Assembly (NCBI GenBank): GCA_001598975.1
Contig: BBXU01000960.1
Span: forward strand, 1-64,000
Reading direction: 5' to 3'
DNA length: 64,000 nt
Source: Parachlorella kessleri
Taxonomy: Eukaryota; Chlorophyta; Trebouxiophyceae; Chlorellales; Chlorellaceae
The position numbers and the translations under genes are program-made. The notes beneath the pieces are model-generated. The model had not been told where the DNA came from, did not search any database, and saw only the letters and a list, made by a program, of their open reading frames with translations. This document shows positions 47,662-59,500 of this stretch, in pieces (positions within the stretch are counted from its first letter, which is position 1; each line of letters starts with the position of its first letter).

Positions 47662-48632
47662 TGGTTGTTGGTGTATTGGAATTTCCAATACTGTCACAAA
47701 TTAGCCACTCGCGAATGTCCAGAAAGCTAGTATGCCTGTGAACACATATACAACATTAAGCACTTCTCCTGCAAGTGGCCCAGGCACAGCTGGCAGTATG
47801 CATGCCTGACAACTCTCACTGCTGCCCTGTCCTCCGCCATGCAGGTCCCGGCACCAGCAGATAGCGAATCTGAGAAAAACGTACCAGGGGCTCAACGGAG
47901 GGTGGTCGGAACGTAAAATGATTGGACATGTGTTCCTCGACACTTGATGACCCGGCTGCTAATAGCCACGATGGCTTCTTGACTAGGTAACCTGGCCTTC
48001 CAAGGTAATGATACTGGACAGGGCTGCAAATCAGTCGTGAGCTGGGCCACGCTATTCGAGATGGCTGGACAACCATGCACACAAAGTAATACCTTAATAA
48101 GGCGCATGCAAGTCTCCTGAGGCCTCTCTCATCAGCCATCAGCCATCAGGCGCTGCTTAGAGTAGAGAGAGATGTGTAATACATTAGTCAGTTGTTCGGA
48201 ACATGTAGTGCCCTGTCAGCAGCCTCTTTCGCAGGTGAAGCAGTTGTGCACATTGCACCAGGAAGAATTGGTTCTTAGGTAACAAAGCGGGCAACCACCC
48301 CTGCCGTAACATCTGTCTAGGAGTTTGGGTGGCGTCCTGCGTGCTCCTTCCCTTTCTATATTCAACTCTGAAAATAAGGTTGGCTGGTTGGGCGCTGCTC
48401 TGGTGTCCCCTGCTTCAATGTCCGCGGCTTGTACCCAGGTGCACCGGTTGTCTTATTCATGACACCATGCTCCGTTCTTAGTGTGTGCAGAGCCGGCATA
48501 GCTCTTCTCTAAACAGCATACAGATCTTGGGGAGCCGCCTTAGCACAAGAGCTCGCTCAGTGGGCTCCTGCCCACCCCGGCCGTGCAGCCTGCGGGGCCC
48601 AGGGCCTGCAAACTCTTTGAAGTATCACAAGG
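47662..48632. promoter_or_regulatory. Divergent intergenic region, PRPP synthetase (-) and VTT protein (+)
   Basis: About 970 bp between start codons. The minus-strand open frame at 47816-48139 has no recognisable content and no splice pairing that I could make to the PRPP synthetase start; it may be 5' UTR. No repeats or RNA genes were seen. Confidence 0.4.
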
Positions 48633-51352
48633 ATGGCAGCTGCAGCAGTGCCAGCAATGAGGACTGAGAGGAAGGATGCACATGCCTATGCCAGCCTTAA
48701 ACAGAGCGATACTGCCGAGCCAGCAGAGACAGATGTGGAGGCAGCTTGTTCACCGGCTGAGGTGAGTTCAGTGCACCGCTCGCTTGCGCAGCGTCAGCCT
48801 TCCGGGAGTTGTGGTTGCGGTTGCCTCAGCCGCACACAATCCTTTCTGCTAATGTGCCGCCGCTGTGCCCTCGCGCTGGCCCCAGGGGAGCCAACGCCTG
48901 TATCGCCTTGGATACCTGTCTGCTACCCAGAAGTAAAGTGTAGCTGACTGCCTTCACAGCTCCAGCAGTGCTGATCTGTACTGGTCTCAAGACTTCAGGC
49001 GCTGCCGTCGACAGGTGTGATTCCTTGCTTATGTTAAAGCAGGCAAAGGAGACCAAGCCACAGTTCCCACCCAGGATGCAGTACATCCGCTCGCTGGCCT
49101 GGGGAAGGCCCGCCCTCATGCTGCTGCTGCTCTACTGCCTGGGGCTGGCGCTTGTCTACTGGCTGTTCTCGCGGTTACCGGACCTACGGACGCTGGAAGG
49201 TGCGGCTGCCACAGGGGTCGGACCTGGTTTGTGTAGGTGGACCAAGCGCGGGTGCAGGCGGCTGCTTGCGGCTGCAAGTGCGTTGCGTGAAGCAGTCAGT
49301 CCCGGGGCTGCTGGCATTCTGGTTTCCCTCGCACACACTAGCACATCGCAACACAAGAGCGGCTGCCGAAGCTGCGGAATGTAAATGCAGAGTCGGCAGG
49401 CAGCACTTGCATCCTGGGCTGCGACACTCTCCCATCTCCTTCTTTGCCCACAGCACCCCTGCCACGCCCTTGTATAAGACAGGTTTGCCCCAGGTGTTTG
49501 CTTAGCAGCCGCTGGCCTGCTTGTGTGCGTGCGTGCAGCTGTGGCACGGCAGCAGGGGCTGCTGGGCGAGGGGGCAGAGGTGGCGGCGCTGCGTCTGTCG
49601 CTGCCACACAGCTTTGACGAGCTGCGCGCTGTGAGGAGGACGGTGGAGCTGTACCGGCAGCAGTACGGCGGCCAGCTGCTGGCGCTCATGGTCGGGGCCT
49701 ACCTGTTCCTACAGGTGGCCAGCCAGCCAGCCAGCCAGGGAGGGTGGGGATGGCCAACACTTGACGGCTGGGGAAGTGCTTGCTCCAATGCCATCCGCTG
49801 CTTTTTGAATTTGTGAACTGGCCATCCGTTTGCTAGTTAGATTCTGCTAAGGTCAGCCTATGTGTCCGACTGTTGCCAGCAATGGCTATTGGCAGTGCGA
49901 TCCAGTGTGGTGTCAGCGACATCAGTTGTTGATGCATTCGTTTTTCCATATGTGCAGGCGTTTATGATCCCTGGGTCGGTGGTCATCAATGTGCTGGCGG
50001 GGAGCATGTACACCTTCCCAGCAGCACTAGCCTTTGTTGGTGTCGTTTCCACGGTAAGCCCCTTGCAGGCCTGGTGCTGCTTGATGGTGTGGTGTGGCCT
50101 GAACGGTCTCTCGCAGCGGCCCTTACTTAACTGGCTTGCACAGGCAAGGGGCACGAACCCAGTAGCAGATAGGGTGTGGCAAGGGAGTCGCGGAGGAGCT
50201 GGACCCTGCTGTCGGTGTTACCTTCGTCTGACTGACTACCTGCCTGGCTTGCTTGTGGGCGCAGTGCGGCGTCTCAATCAACTACTGGCTCACACGGTGG
50301 TTCTTGAAGGACGTGGTCACCAACCTTATACCGCAGCGGGTGCAGGCCTTCTCTCAGGAGGTGAGCACCAGGGCGGGCAAGTAGTCATGCCGCTTACTGT
50401 AAGGCTGATTTTGCGTCCGCCTGCATGCACATCGGGCAGCCTCAGGCCGACAAGGGGGTTCTTGCTACCCTACCTAGTGACCCGGACCACTGTCTTGGCA
50501 AGTGACTGATGTGCCCCCTCCCGCTCATGCTACTGCACCCAACACCAGCTGATGCTCTTTGTGGAACACAGCAGTTCAAGCTGGCCTGCCTTTCCTCCTG
50601 CCATGATGTACCTCATAGGCCCGCCCGCAGGTGCGGCGGCACCAGGCGCACCTCCTCAACTACATGCTCTTCCTGCGTGCCACGCCGCTGCTGCCCGGCT
50701 GGTTCATCAGCCTGGCGTCGCCCATCGTGGGGGTACCCTTCCCCACCTTCTTCATAGCTAGCCTTGTGGGCCACCAGCCGCTCAACTTCATCACCGTGCA
50801 GGTGCGGTGCCGATTGGATTTGCGCATGGGACGCCAGTGTGTGCATATGCAAGCTGTTGCTGTTGATGTGCTCTGCACTGCCTGCGTCTGGTCGGCATTT
50901 GGTGTCGTTTGATCGGGTGTGCCTACGCGGTCAGAACCGGAGCTGGCTGGGAGTCGGCATTGTGAAGCGCCACACACCGTGCACTGCATGTCTGGTTTGC
51001 GGGTCTTGTACGGAGCACCATCTTAGCACAGGCGAAGCGTGCAGCAGCGCAAGCCAGATACCCAGGCTGCAAGGCATGCTGGCCTGGCTGCCTGCAGGCG
51101 GGGCGGACGCTGGCCGAGATCCGGTCCATGCGGGATCTCTACAGCCCCCGGAACGTGGTCTTCATGCTGCTTATAGGCGGCGTAGCCCTGCTGCCGGTGG
51201 CTTTCAAGTTTCAGCAGCAGAAGCGGGAGCGGCGGCGGAAGGGCAGCGCTGCGGCAGCAGCAGGGGTTGCCAATGGCGCTGGCGGGACGCCCAAGTCGCC
51301 GGCTGCCCTGCCTGGTGTGGTGGTGGTCGCAGCTCACAAGGTTGCGCCATGA
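48633..51352 (+). CDS. VTT-domain (TMEM41/DedA-like) membrane protein
   Basis: Seven exons close in phase to 359 aa: 48633-48761, 49043-49199, 49539-49714, 49958-50053, 50265-50360, 50631-50801 and 51098-51352. VTT proteins are polytopic and many act as phospholipid scramblases of the ER and secretory pathway (TMEM41B, VMP1) or as bacterial DedA transporters. Diagnostic parts are the first span LMLLLLYCLGLALVYWLF, the re-entrant core AFMIPGSVVINVLAGSMYTFP, a Gly-containing span (CGVSINYWLTRWFLKD), the second re-entrant arm MLFLRATPLLPGWFISLASP with the conserved LRxTPLLP, and a last span VVFMLLIGGVALLPV. The cytosolic tail is basic then Ala/Gly-rich, and the N-terminus of about 55 residues is polar. 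The order fits the TMEM41/TMEM64 group; which of them is not decided. Confidence 0.92.
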
Positions 51353-52263
51353 TGGGGCTTGATGGCGGTGTTGCCTTTACCAGCCGACGGGCGGCGACGC
51401 CCTCAGATTCCGCTTCAACTTTTTGACTGTCGCAGACGTGCGTGTGATCGGCAGCTTGGATACTCGAGTTGCGGACCTGCTTCTCTATTGAAATTGGTGC
51501 TACACGAGTGTTGGCTAGCCTGGGCTGTAAAGTGCTTGCAGGCGCAGTGCTTTAGTTGAGCGTCAGGGACCCCTTCTGACCTGTGCTGCAACTATGCCAA
51601 GTTGCTGAACTTTGTCGCCATCATCAGAGCGCATAACAAACCTTGACTATGGTATTGTTGTTATCATAGCTGACCATGTGCAGGGAGTGTGTCAAATCGC
51701 TTTTGACTTTATCCCTTAACCACTGCACCAATAGGTAACACCGACCTCTTGTGGCCTTGCTGCCGTGACGGCCTGCGATCTTTTGGCTCTCCATTTTGTT
51801 TGGGTAGGCGAGGCCTGCTTAGTGCGGATTCCGCTACCTAGTCTTCTCTGTTGGAGGAGTGAAAGGCTCGCGTGGGGATGCACTTGTACCCAAGAAAAAA
51901 AACATGAGAGCACGGGTTTATGAGGTCTATTAGGAGTGGGCAGCCTGAGGAGGTTGCATTAGCCCGGGCTGGACTAGCTAGCAGTCCACCCTGGCGTGAC
52001 GAGATTCTGGCAAGTTGCCTGATCAGACGAAATCAAGGGCTAGAGGGTACGGCCCCTTGATTAGAACAGGCAGATAATGCAACTTGTTTGAAAGAGACTC
52101 GGATGAGAGGTAGAGGTGAACTGATTGACCAGTCAGCCTGAACTCCTGATGACTAGAATCTTTGATACCGAGAATCGTGCTCCCAGTCAGTCACTGATGC
52201 CGAGCGTACAGAGATCTATGCATATCACCCGTGCTTGTGAAGCAGTTTTACCGGGGCCACAAC
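51353..52263. other. Intergenic, tandem (+) genes
   Basis: About 910 bp holding the 3' UTR of the VTT gene and the upstream region of the DUF2358 gene. No supported ORF. A short AAAAAAAA run lies at about 51895. Confidence 0.5.
51526..51530 (+). promoter_or_regulatory. Candidate TGTAA poly(A) signal of the VTT gene
   Basis: TGTAA about 175 nt past the TGA stop at 51352, the position and sequence expected for a chlorophycean polyadenylation signal. Confidence 0.5.
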
Positions 52264-53563
52264 ATGCGCTGCACAATAGTCGCTGCAAGGCAATGTCCAG
52301 ATCACCCTGTTCCTAGTGTGCCATCCAGGCAGTTGCGGTGTCCAGTCCTCAGAAGAGGTGCTGTCATGCTAGGTGCCGAAAACCAGAGTCGGCAGCCAGT
52401 AGCTTGTGCCCACTCCAGGAGGCAAACTTTAGCCGGTGCCTTCCTAGCAACAGTAGCAGGTGCACCTTGGTGGAAGCCACCACCAGCTGACGCCCTGCCA
52501 CTGGCGCCGCTAGGTGGGGTTGAGCGAGTAGGCGGCAGCAAGCTAACAGGTTTGACTGTGGAGCAAGTGAAGGTAAGGCTGCTTGTGGCCGGCACCGTGG
52601 CAGCGGGCATTCAGCGAGTTGGGAGGTGCTGGCGACGAGTATGTGCAGTAAGGTTACATAGGTGCGCTACTTACTGCTAGTCCACTGCGATGTCTTGAGC
52701 CGCAGGACATCCTGGCGCGAGACCTGAGTGCAGGGCAATACTTTGTGACAGGGAATTTGACGCGAGAGGTGTTTGCGGACGACTGCCAGTTCAAGGATCC
52801 CACCAATGACGTGACGGGGCTGAGCAGGTATACCAAGGTGCGGAAGTGGTGGCCTATCGTAGTACGTGGGAGTGACATTTTGTACTGTATCTATCATGTA
52901 ACAGTTTACCGAAGGCCCTGATGTCTTGCGGTCCGCAAAGCCGTGCAGTCACGCTTGCTATTGAGCTTTATTGAATTTTGCAGGCGTTGGGGCTACTGTT
53001 CGACCCAGAGTACAGCGTAGTGCGGTTGCGGAGTATAAGTGTGGCAGGCCCTCGCACTATTGAGGCAGATTATGTCAGTGGCGGCTACCTCAAGTTCCCT
53101 TGGCACCCTCGGGTGGAGCCGTATGAAGGTAAGTCATGCATGATGGTACTGAGTTGGGGGGCTGCCTTTAGAATGTGTACTTGCCTATGTGAGCTATACG
53201 ATAAGGAGCCAAGAGCGACTGGAGCTTTGCATGGCCCAGCTGATCGCTAAGCCTGGCTGCTTCCAGACCGCCCTTTGCGGCAGAGTGTGAATTTGCACCA
53301 ACGGCACCCAACGGGTTTGTATGTCTGCTGCTAGCGGCAAAATTTGCATTGGATGTGCCGGTAGTCGTCTCAAAGGATCGTGCTGGTGTGTTAATGTTAT
53401 TGCTCGGGTGTTGTGGTGTGCAGGTCACATCATTTACACGCTGAATGAGGAGGGACTTGTGCAAGTCCAGGAGCAGACGTGGAGTAAACCCGCCTTTGAG
53501 GCGTTGCGGGAGAGCTTTACTCCCACCTCTGGGCCACGAGGTGACATTAAGCACTTGGAGTGA
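52264..53563 (+). CDS. DUF2358 (SnoaL-like) plastid protein with twin-arginine lumen signal
   Basis: Four exons close in phase to 241 aa: 52264-52572, 52706-52837, 52984-53128 and 53424-53563. The N-terminus is Ser/Arg/Val-rich with few acidic residues, like a chloroplast transit peptide. It is followed by HSRRQTLAGAFLATVAGAP and later ADALPLAP, which looks like a Tat-type thylakoid-lumen signal with an A-x-A-like cleavage site. The mature part is a DUF2358 domain of the NTF2/SnoaL fold: LARDLSAGQYFVTGNLTREVF, DDCQFKDPTNDVTGLSRY, DYVSGGYLKFPWHPRVEPYE and IYTLNEEGLVQVQEQTW. The DUF2358 family is found in plants, algae and cyanobacteria; its biochemical role is not known to me. The start is ATG 52264; another in-frame ATG lies at 52366. 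Confidence 0.88.
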
Positions 53564-54035
53564 AGCTTGTTACAAAGCCTTTCGGCTGTGGTAGAATGAT
53601 GGGTCAAAATGATGGGTCGTTGGACTAGAGGAGCTTGCCATGGCACCGGTAAAGCCTAACGGTGCGCTTGGCAGTCACATATGTGAAACATCGCCTCCAG
53701 TGAATGGTCAACCCATGAACCAGACTTTTGAGGCGGGAGCGGCTTTGGCGCGAGCGCCACAAAGGCGCAGTTAGAAAAGGAACGGCCGTCAGTGAACATG
53801 GTCTGGTACGTTGGTGGCCAAAGGGGGAAGTGATCAAGCAAAGTCATGGCGATCAGTCCAGCAGAGGGGAACAGGGGCTGGCGGGAAGCAGCACAGATCG
53901 GGTCGTCGTTGCCGCTTGCCAGATCACCAGCACTGTATACCTTACGCACAGGAAGCTCATTAAACTCAGCAGCTGCTGCACTTGACTGACGTAGCCCTGA
54001 CGCAGACAGATCAACTCTGCGATTCCCAGCGCATC
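53564..54035. other. Intergenic, tandem (+) genes
   Basis: 472 bp between the DUF2358 stop and the epimerase start. Minus-strand open frames here (53625-53949) are not supported by splice sites or domains. It presumably holds a 3' UTR and a promoter. Confidence 0.5.
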
Positions 54036-55798
54036 ATGTCGGCCAGCTTCCGCAGCTGTGGCAGGCTACTTGACAGTCAAGCTTGCCAGCTCAGCCTCGC
54101 AAAAGTCAAGCAGCGCTCCAGGATAGTAGCAGCAGCTGGGTTTAACAGAGCAGCAGTCCAAGGGGTTCAGTACACCAACCCCATGGGCGTGCACTCCTTG
54201 GTCTTTGTGGGGGACTGGACTGAGGTTTCGGCACGGGCGGCAGCCACAGGTGCCCAGGCGGCAGGGTTTGATCTGGTAAGCTTCCCAGAGGCCGCTGCGC
54301 CAGCCGCTTGGAAAGCTTTACGTAGTACTGGACGAAGCTGGGACCACCTTCACCATTCCCCTGAAAGACGCCCCTTTATGCCCTCCTTGCTGAGCAGCTG
54401 GAGCTGGCTGCTTTCAATGCGGACAGGGTTGACGTCGAAATGACCAAGCAGGTGTTTGCTGAGCACAGCCTGCAGCCCGCCTGCAGCCTGGGCTTGTCTC
54501 CTGAGGCAGACATCAACAGCGCAGACAAGGATGTGGTGGCGCGGGGAGCGGCCGAGCTGGACAGGGCCCTGACATTTGCAGCCGGCATTGGCGCGAGACA
54601 CCTTCGTGGGGTGCTGTACTCTGCTCTGGCCAAGTACCCTGGGCCCCCCAGCAGGGAGGGGCGTGCAAATGCGATTGCTGAGATATGCAAGCTGGCAGAC
54701 AAGGCAGCCGACAAGGGTGTCAAGGTGTCGCTCGAGGTTGTCAACAGGCAAGGCCTGTGTGGTTCGGGCGGACTGCGGTTGCTGTGCGGTGTGAGTGGCA
54801 GCTCTTTGGGCACTCTGACTTATGCATTCTGATATGGGCGAGGGCAAAGCCTGCACACTTCTTGTGTCATCTTGCAGATCCCTGTGGCTCAGCCCCACTG
54901 CTCTGACTGCACCAATTCTGGCGGCAACACATATTTCATGATGGGCTGTTTCTTGCCAACGGCAGGTATGAAACTAACCTGCTGAACACAGCAGCACAGG
55001 CCATGGAGTTCCTGGCAGACGCCAACCATCCCAACATCTTTGTGCATCTGGACACCTACCACTTGAATGTGAGAGATCAGGTTGACCTGACCGCGGGAGG
55101 TGGTAGAGTGTTGCTGGGTAGGTGGCAGCCTGCACGGGCCCCACCCTCCGGGTTTCTTCACAGGTAAGCGAATGCGAGTGGCTTTCCGAACCCAGCCTAG
55201 CACGGTACTGCTCTTGAATAAGCAGCTGTGAGCCCTCTGCCTCCGCGATGTGTGGTACAAATACGAGAGGCTTGCTGTGCAGGTTGAGGAGGTCAGCTTA
55301 GTGCAAGCGGTGCGCCTGTGCGGGGACCGGCTTGGCTACATGCACATCGGGGAGAGCCACAGGTAGGTGTGAGCTTGCCCAGGGGTGAGTGTCAGAGCTA
55401 GCTGGACGCCTTGCTCAGCAACCAAGTGCGTAGATTACGAGTACAAGTACAGCATGACAAGGCAGCCGGTGCTTGTGCTCCGGATCCCAGCCCGCCTTGG
55501 CCGATAAAATTAACAGCGGATGCGTTCTCCCTTTCCTCCCTTGCTTGCTTCATGCAGAGGCTACCTGGGCAGCGGCTCCGTCGACTATGGGAGCTTGTTC
55601 CGCGCTCTGGCAGATATTAAATACAGCGGTCCCATCACCTTTGAGAGCTTCTCCTCGGCAGTGGTGAGCCCCAACCTGAGCAACAACCTCTGTGTGTGGC
55701 GCAACCTTTGGAGCGACTCTGGGGACCTTTCTGCCCATGCTCACACCTACATTGATGCCATGTGGCGAGCAGCCCTCGTTGCAGCTAGGCAGGCATAG
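54036..55798 (+). CDS. Ketose 3-epimerase-like TIM-barrel protein (D-tagatose/D-allulose 3-epimerase family)
   Basis: Exons 54036-54275, about 54368-54747, 54966-55068, 55283-55362 and 55558-55798 give about 347 aa. The family interconverts ketoses at C3 using a divalent metal. All four metal ligands are recognisable: Glu in SLEVVNRYETN, Asp in VHLDTYHLN, His in YMHIGESHRGYLG, and Glu in ITFESFSS. Other family blocks are ACSLGLSPEADI, LRGVLYSALAKYPGP and VWRNLWSD. The first about 45 residues (Ser/Arg/Ala-rich, before QGVQYTNPMGVHS) look like a plastid or mitochondrial transit peptide. The intron at 54748 has a GC donor (AACAG/GCAAGG), required by the invariant VNRYETN. The start of exon 2 is doubtful: the usual IExPL strand is replaced, and an IPLKD-like reading at about 54349 is one base out of frame with the rest. 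Confidence 0.9.
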
Positions 55799-56574
55799 GC
55801 CAGCCGGTCGGTTTGAGATGTGTGCTTTGCCCTTACGCCATATCCATACGTTCCTAGCCTGGGTGGCTCGGGGACAGCAGCAAGGGCCTAGCTGGTGTGC
55901 CCCGCATGATACTGTGGTGATGGCCTGCTCAGCCTGTGTCTTGACAGACTAGTGGCTCCCACGGTGCCCTGCATGCCATGGTCAGTGACCGGGAGGGGCG
56001 ACAGCCTCAAGATTGTTCCTTCAATTTATATCTAGCTGGAACCCATGTCGCCAGACCAGGTCCTATAGGAAGCAGCCAGGCCTTACGTGCTGTAGTGTAT
56101 GGGTGTCTTACCCTAGGGGGAAACTCAACATCCCGGTGCACTGTCAAGTAGCATATTCCATATGGTTAGGGTGGGCCGAGGGCCCCAACGACCTCCCTGA
56201 TTGGGGTTTTACTGAAGGGGTCGTACTAGTGGTGCAAGCCATTAAGTACAAGGTCCTGTACCCCCACAACTTCCATGATAAATGCTCCCGCCACCCCTTG
56301 GACGCCCCAAGCTAAAGCGGCCGGAGCCCTTGCCCGGTGGATGCATTTCGATCGACCCTTGAATTGGTCAAGCATGAAGTTTTGTTTACCTTGTCCAAGT
56401 TGCATGAGCGGCATTTGAGCCATGGAGGTCCCAACTTGGAGCCTGGCGTCCAACCTTAATCACCTGTTCAGCACCTGCTAACCAGACTAATAGTACTGTC
56501 GGGTCACTTCATGGCCAAACTGAACATAAGCCTTGGACGTCGACTCGTCAATACTGTTGCCCAGGCTTCAGGCC
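55799..56574. other. Intergenic, tandem (+) genes
   Basis: 776 bp containing the epimerase 3' UTR and the mannosyltransferase upstream region. No supported ORF, repeat or RNA gene was seen. Confidence 0.5.
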
Positions 56575-59500
56575 ATGCATGGCGTACAGAGTCGTGCTGG
56601 AGCCAGGAAGCTGCTCTTCTTTCCCTTGGTGTTTGGAGGTCTCACCCTAGCACTGCTGCTGACCTCTCCTCACATGCTGGTACCCAAGGTACGTTGTGCA
56701 TGGGCAAGGCCAGTGCTGGGAGGGGAATGGGTGGCGGGGGCAAGCAGGGTACAGTTGTACTCCACAGCTGACATGTCAGCTGAGGTAGATTTGGATAGCA
56801 ACTTACACACTGCCCTTGCCCCACCCCCCTCCTCAACACACATGTGTACACCCCCACCCACCCCCGAGGTCCCCCGTGGACATTGCAAACTTAATTCCCT
56901 TCGCTCCTCTGCATGGGGCGTGAGGAAAGGCTCTCGAGACAACCGAAACTTCAGACATCTGGATTGCAGGGCTACCTGCATGTGACACAGCCTTTGGCTG
57001 CCATTCTCTTGATGCCAGCCTTCCTCCCATACTGCAGGACAGGACAGTGGAGGCTCCCCAGACCCTCACCCAGACACGCGGCTACCCTGCACAGCAGCCG
57101 GCCTGCGCTGCGGCGCATCAGCATGCATGGACAGAGGCAGACGCATGTCGCAGCGGCCTCGTGGCTGTGGCAGCAGGCTTGCATGACTGCCAAACCAAGC
57201 TTCAAGAAACAGAGCCGCACACATATGCAAACCTCAGCCAAACCATCCTGAACGCCTTTTTCCAGGCTGAGAAGGTGAGCCCACCTAGGAACTCCTGTGT
57301 ACTCTGTCCTAGCCTATTCTAGCCTACAACATGCCACTGCACTGGCACGGAGGTTGGGGCTGTGAACCCGGTCATGTTGTAAGCTTGGCCAACTCAAGCT
57401 GATTTGTGGCGTTATGGCAGCATACACCAGGGGTGTTGGCTTGTGTTCCACCTACCTCCCGTGCTCTCCCTACTATGCAGACAATTTTCCAACACTTCAT
57501 GGCCACCTATTGGCACCCCTCCCTCGTCCTAGGCAACAATGACAGCAGCGGTAACAATGGCAGGAGCCATGATAGCAGCAGCAGCAGCAGCCCTGCCACC
57601 CGCGCCGGCAGTGCTACTGGGTCGGCAGCTGGTCGTGGTCTCCTGGTCGCCTCAGGGCCAGGGCCACAGGCAGCCAACGCCTTCATCAACTTGTGGGTGA
57701 TACGGCACCACCTCAACTCGTCCATCCCCATCATGCTGGTGTACAACTCGGTGCTCGAGTCCGACCGGCTGGGGACAGAAACACAGCGCTTCTTTGAGGT
57801 GACCAGCTCCCACTGCTTCTCGTGGGGCCTCCCCAGCACATCATGGACACTTTTCTCTGCCATCAGCTGCTCACCAGTCTTGGAAAGCATCCATCATGAC
57901 ATGCTCACCCTACGGCTTTTGCACTTGTGCTGCAGGCCCATATTTCAAATATTCAGGTGGTGGATGGGGCCACCCTGCCGTACCCCCAGCACATGCGGCC
58001 GCTGTTCCTGCCAGGAGTGCCAGCCAGCCACAGCGGGTAAGCCTCAGTGGCGTGTTCCACCGGACCTTGTCTTGCCCATGGAAGGTATCACTGTGTGCCT
58101 GCCCAGCCGCGCCCACATGGCATGCGTGTTACCTGCAACTGCTGCAGGCGCCCGGGGAGCCACCAGGCAGTAGGGTGGTTTTGTGCTCTCCAGGTGGAAG
58201 ATCAAGATCGCGGCGTTGTACGGGGCCCCATTCAAGGAGGTGGGCTATGTGATGGTGCCCTACTGGCTTCAAGTATCTTCTGTTGGTTCTTGCTGCCCTG
58301 CAAAGCACTGACCCCTTCTTGTCACATGCATTTCATCTAGAAAGCAGTGGTAGAAGAGTGTGCAGAAGGTGGGGCATAGTAAGCGTGCTGCATACCTTCC
58401 AATGGGTGCATGTCAGCAGGTATTAGCATTATCGCAAACAGTTCAACATCTGTGCGCCTGCGGCCGGACCTTACCAAGGGGTTTGCTGCGGCTTGGCCGT
58501 GGTCGGTGCAGGTGCTGGTACTGGACAGCGACTGCATGCCACTGGTGGACCCCCTGCCACTGTTTGACATCCCCGCCTACCACCAAGCCGGCAACCTCTT
58601 CTGGCCAGACCGGTACTGCATGTCGCAATGGTGAGAGCCGCCGGCAGCTCAGCCCCACCGGTTCCGTGCAGCATGCTTTGTCCCGCTGCGCCTGCAGGCA
58701 GAAGAAAACCACGAAGAGTGCAGCATCGCGTAGCGCACACTAGCCGGAGGCCTTCCTGCAGAGCCACAACGGCTGCGGCAGCAGACATGGCCTTGCAGGA
58801 GGCCCAGAGCATCTAGTATGGTGACTGTCCTGGCTGCCGCCCGTCCTTGCAGGGTCGACATCCTGACGCCCCAGCAGCTGTACCATAGCCTGGGGATGCC
58901 GGCACTGCCTGGGGACATGTACGCCACAGACTCTGGGCAGTTCCTCTTCAGCAGGTGGGCATGGGCCTCGCAGACTCACATGAGAAGGCGCGGTCACACC
59001 TGCGTGTTATCTGTCAGGAGCGATTGCTGAGCCTAACGCTCGTCTTGCTAGCGTGGGTCCTGCGCTCACATGTGCGATGCTAAGCTGCTGCAGACAAGCA
59101 GGGTGCAGGTGTCATGCTGCTGCTACGCACTGCGGCATGCCCCGCTGTTGCAGGGAGCAGCACCCGGATGTGTTGGAGTGGCTGCTTTTCCTGAACGTCC
59201 ATGACGAGTTTACCTACCACTATGCCTACGGCGACAAGGTTGGGTTCGTGACACAGAACACCTGGCAGGCTTGCCTGGGTCTTGGTTGTCGGAGGACTCG
59301 TTTCAAAAGTACTCCGTGCTGTGCATGCTAGCGCTTTGTCAGGGGTGTGCACATTTGCAACCTGCCAGCAAGCAAGAGTGAACCTAATTGAGTGCCCTGG
59401 CAAAAGGCTGGAGCGCATTGTGCTGAGGGCTTTGCAAATGTCTCATTCGTGCGGCTGCAGGACACGTTCAGGGCAGCGTTCTTCCTGGCGGGAAAGCTGG

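Noticed and set aside
47816..48139. 107-aa minus-strand frame upstream of PRPP synthetase as a transit-peptide exon
   Set aside because: No donor/acceptor pair joins it in phase to ATG 47661, and plant PRS4-type enzymes are cytosolic.
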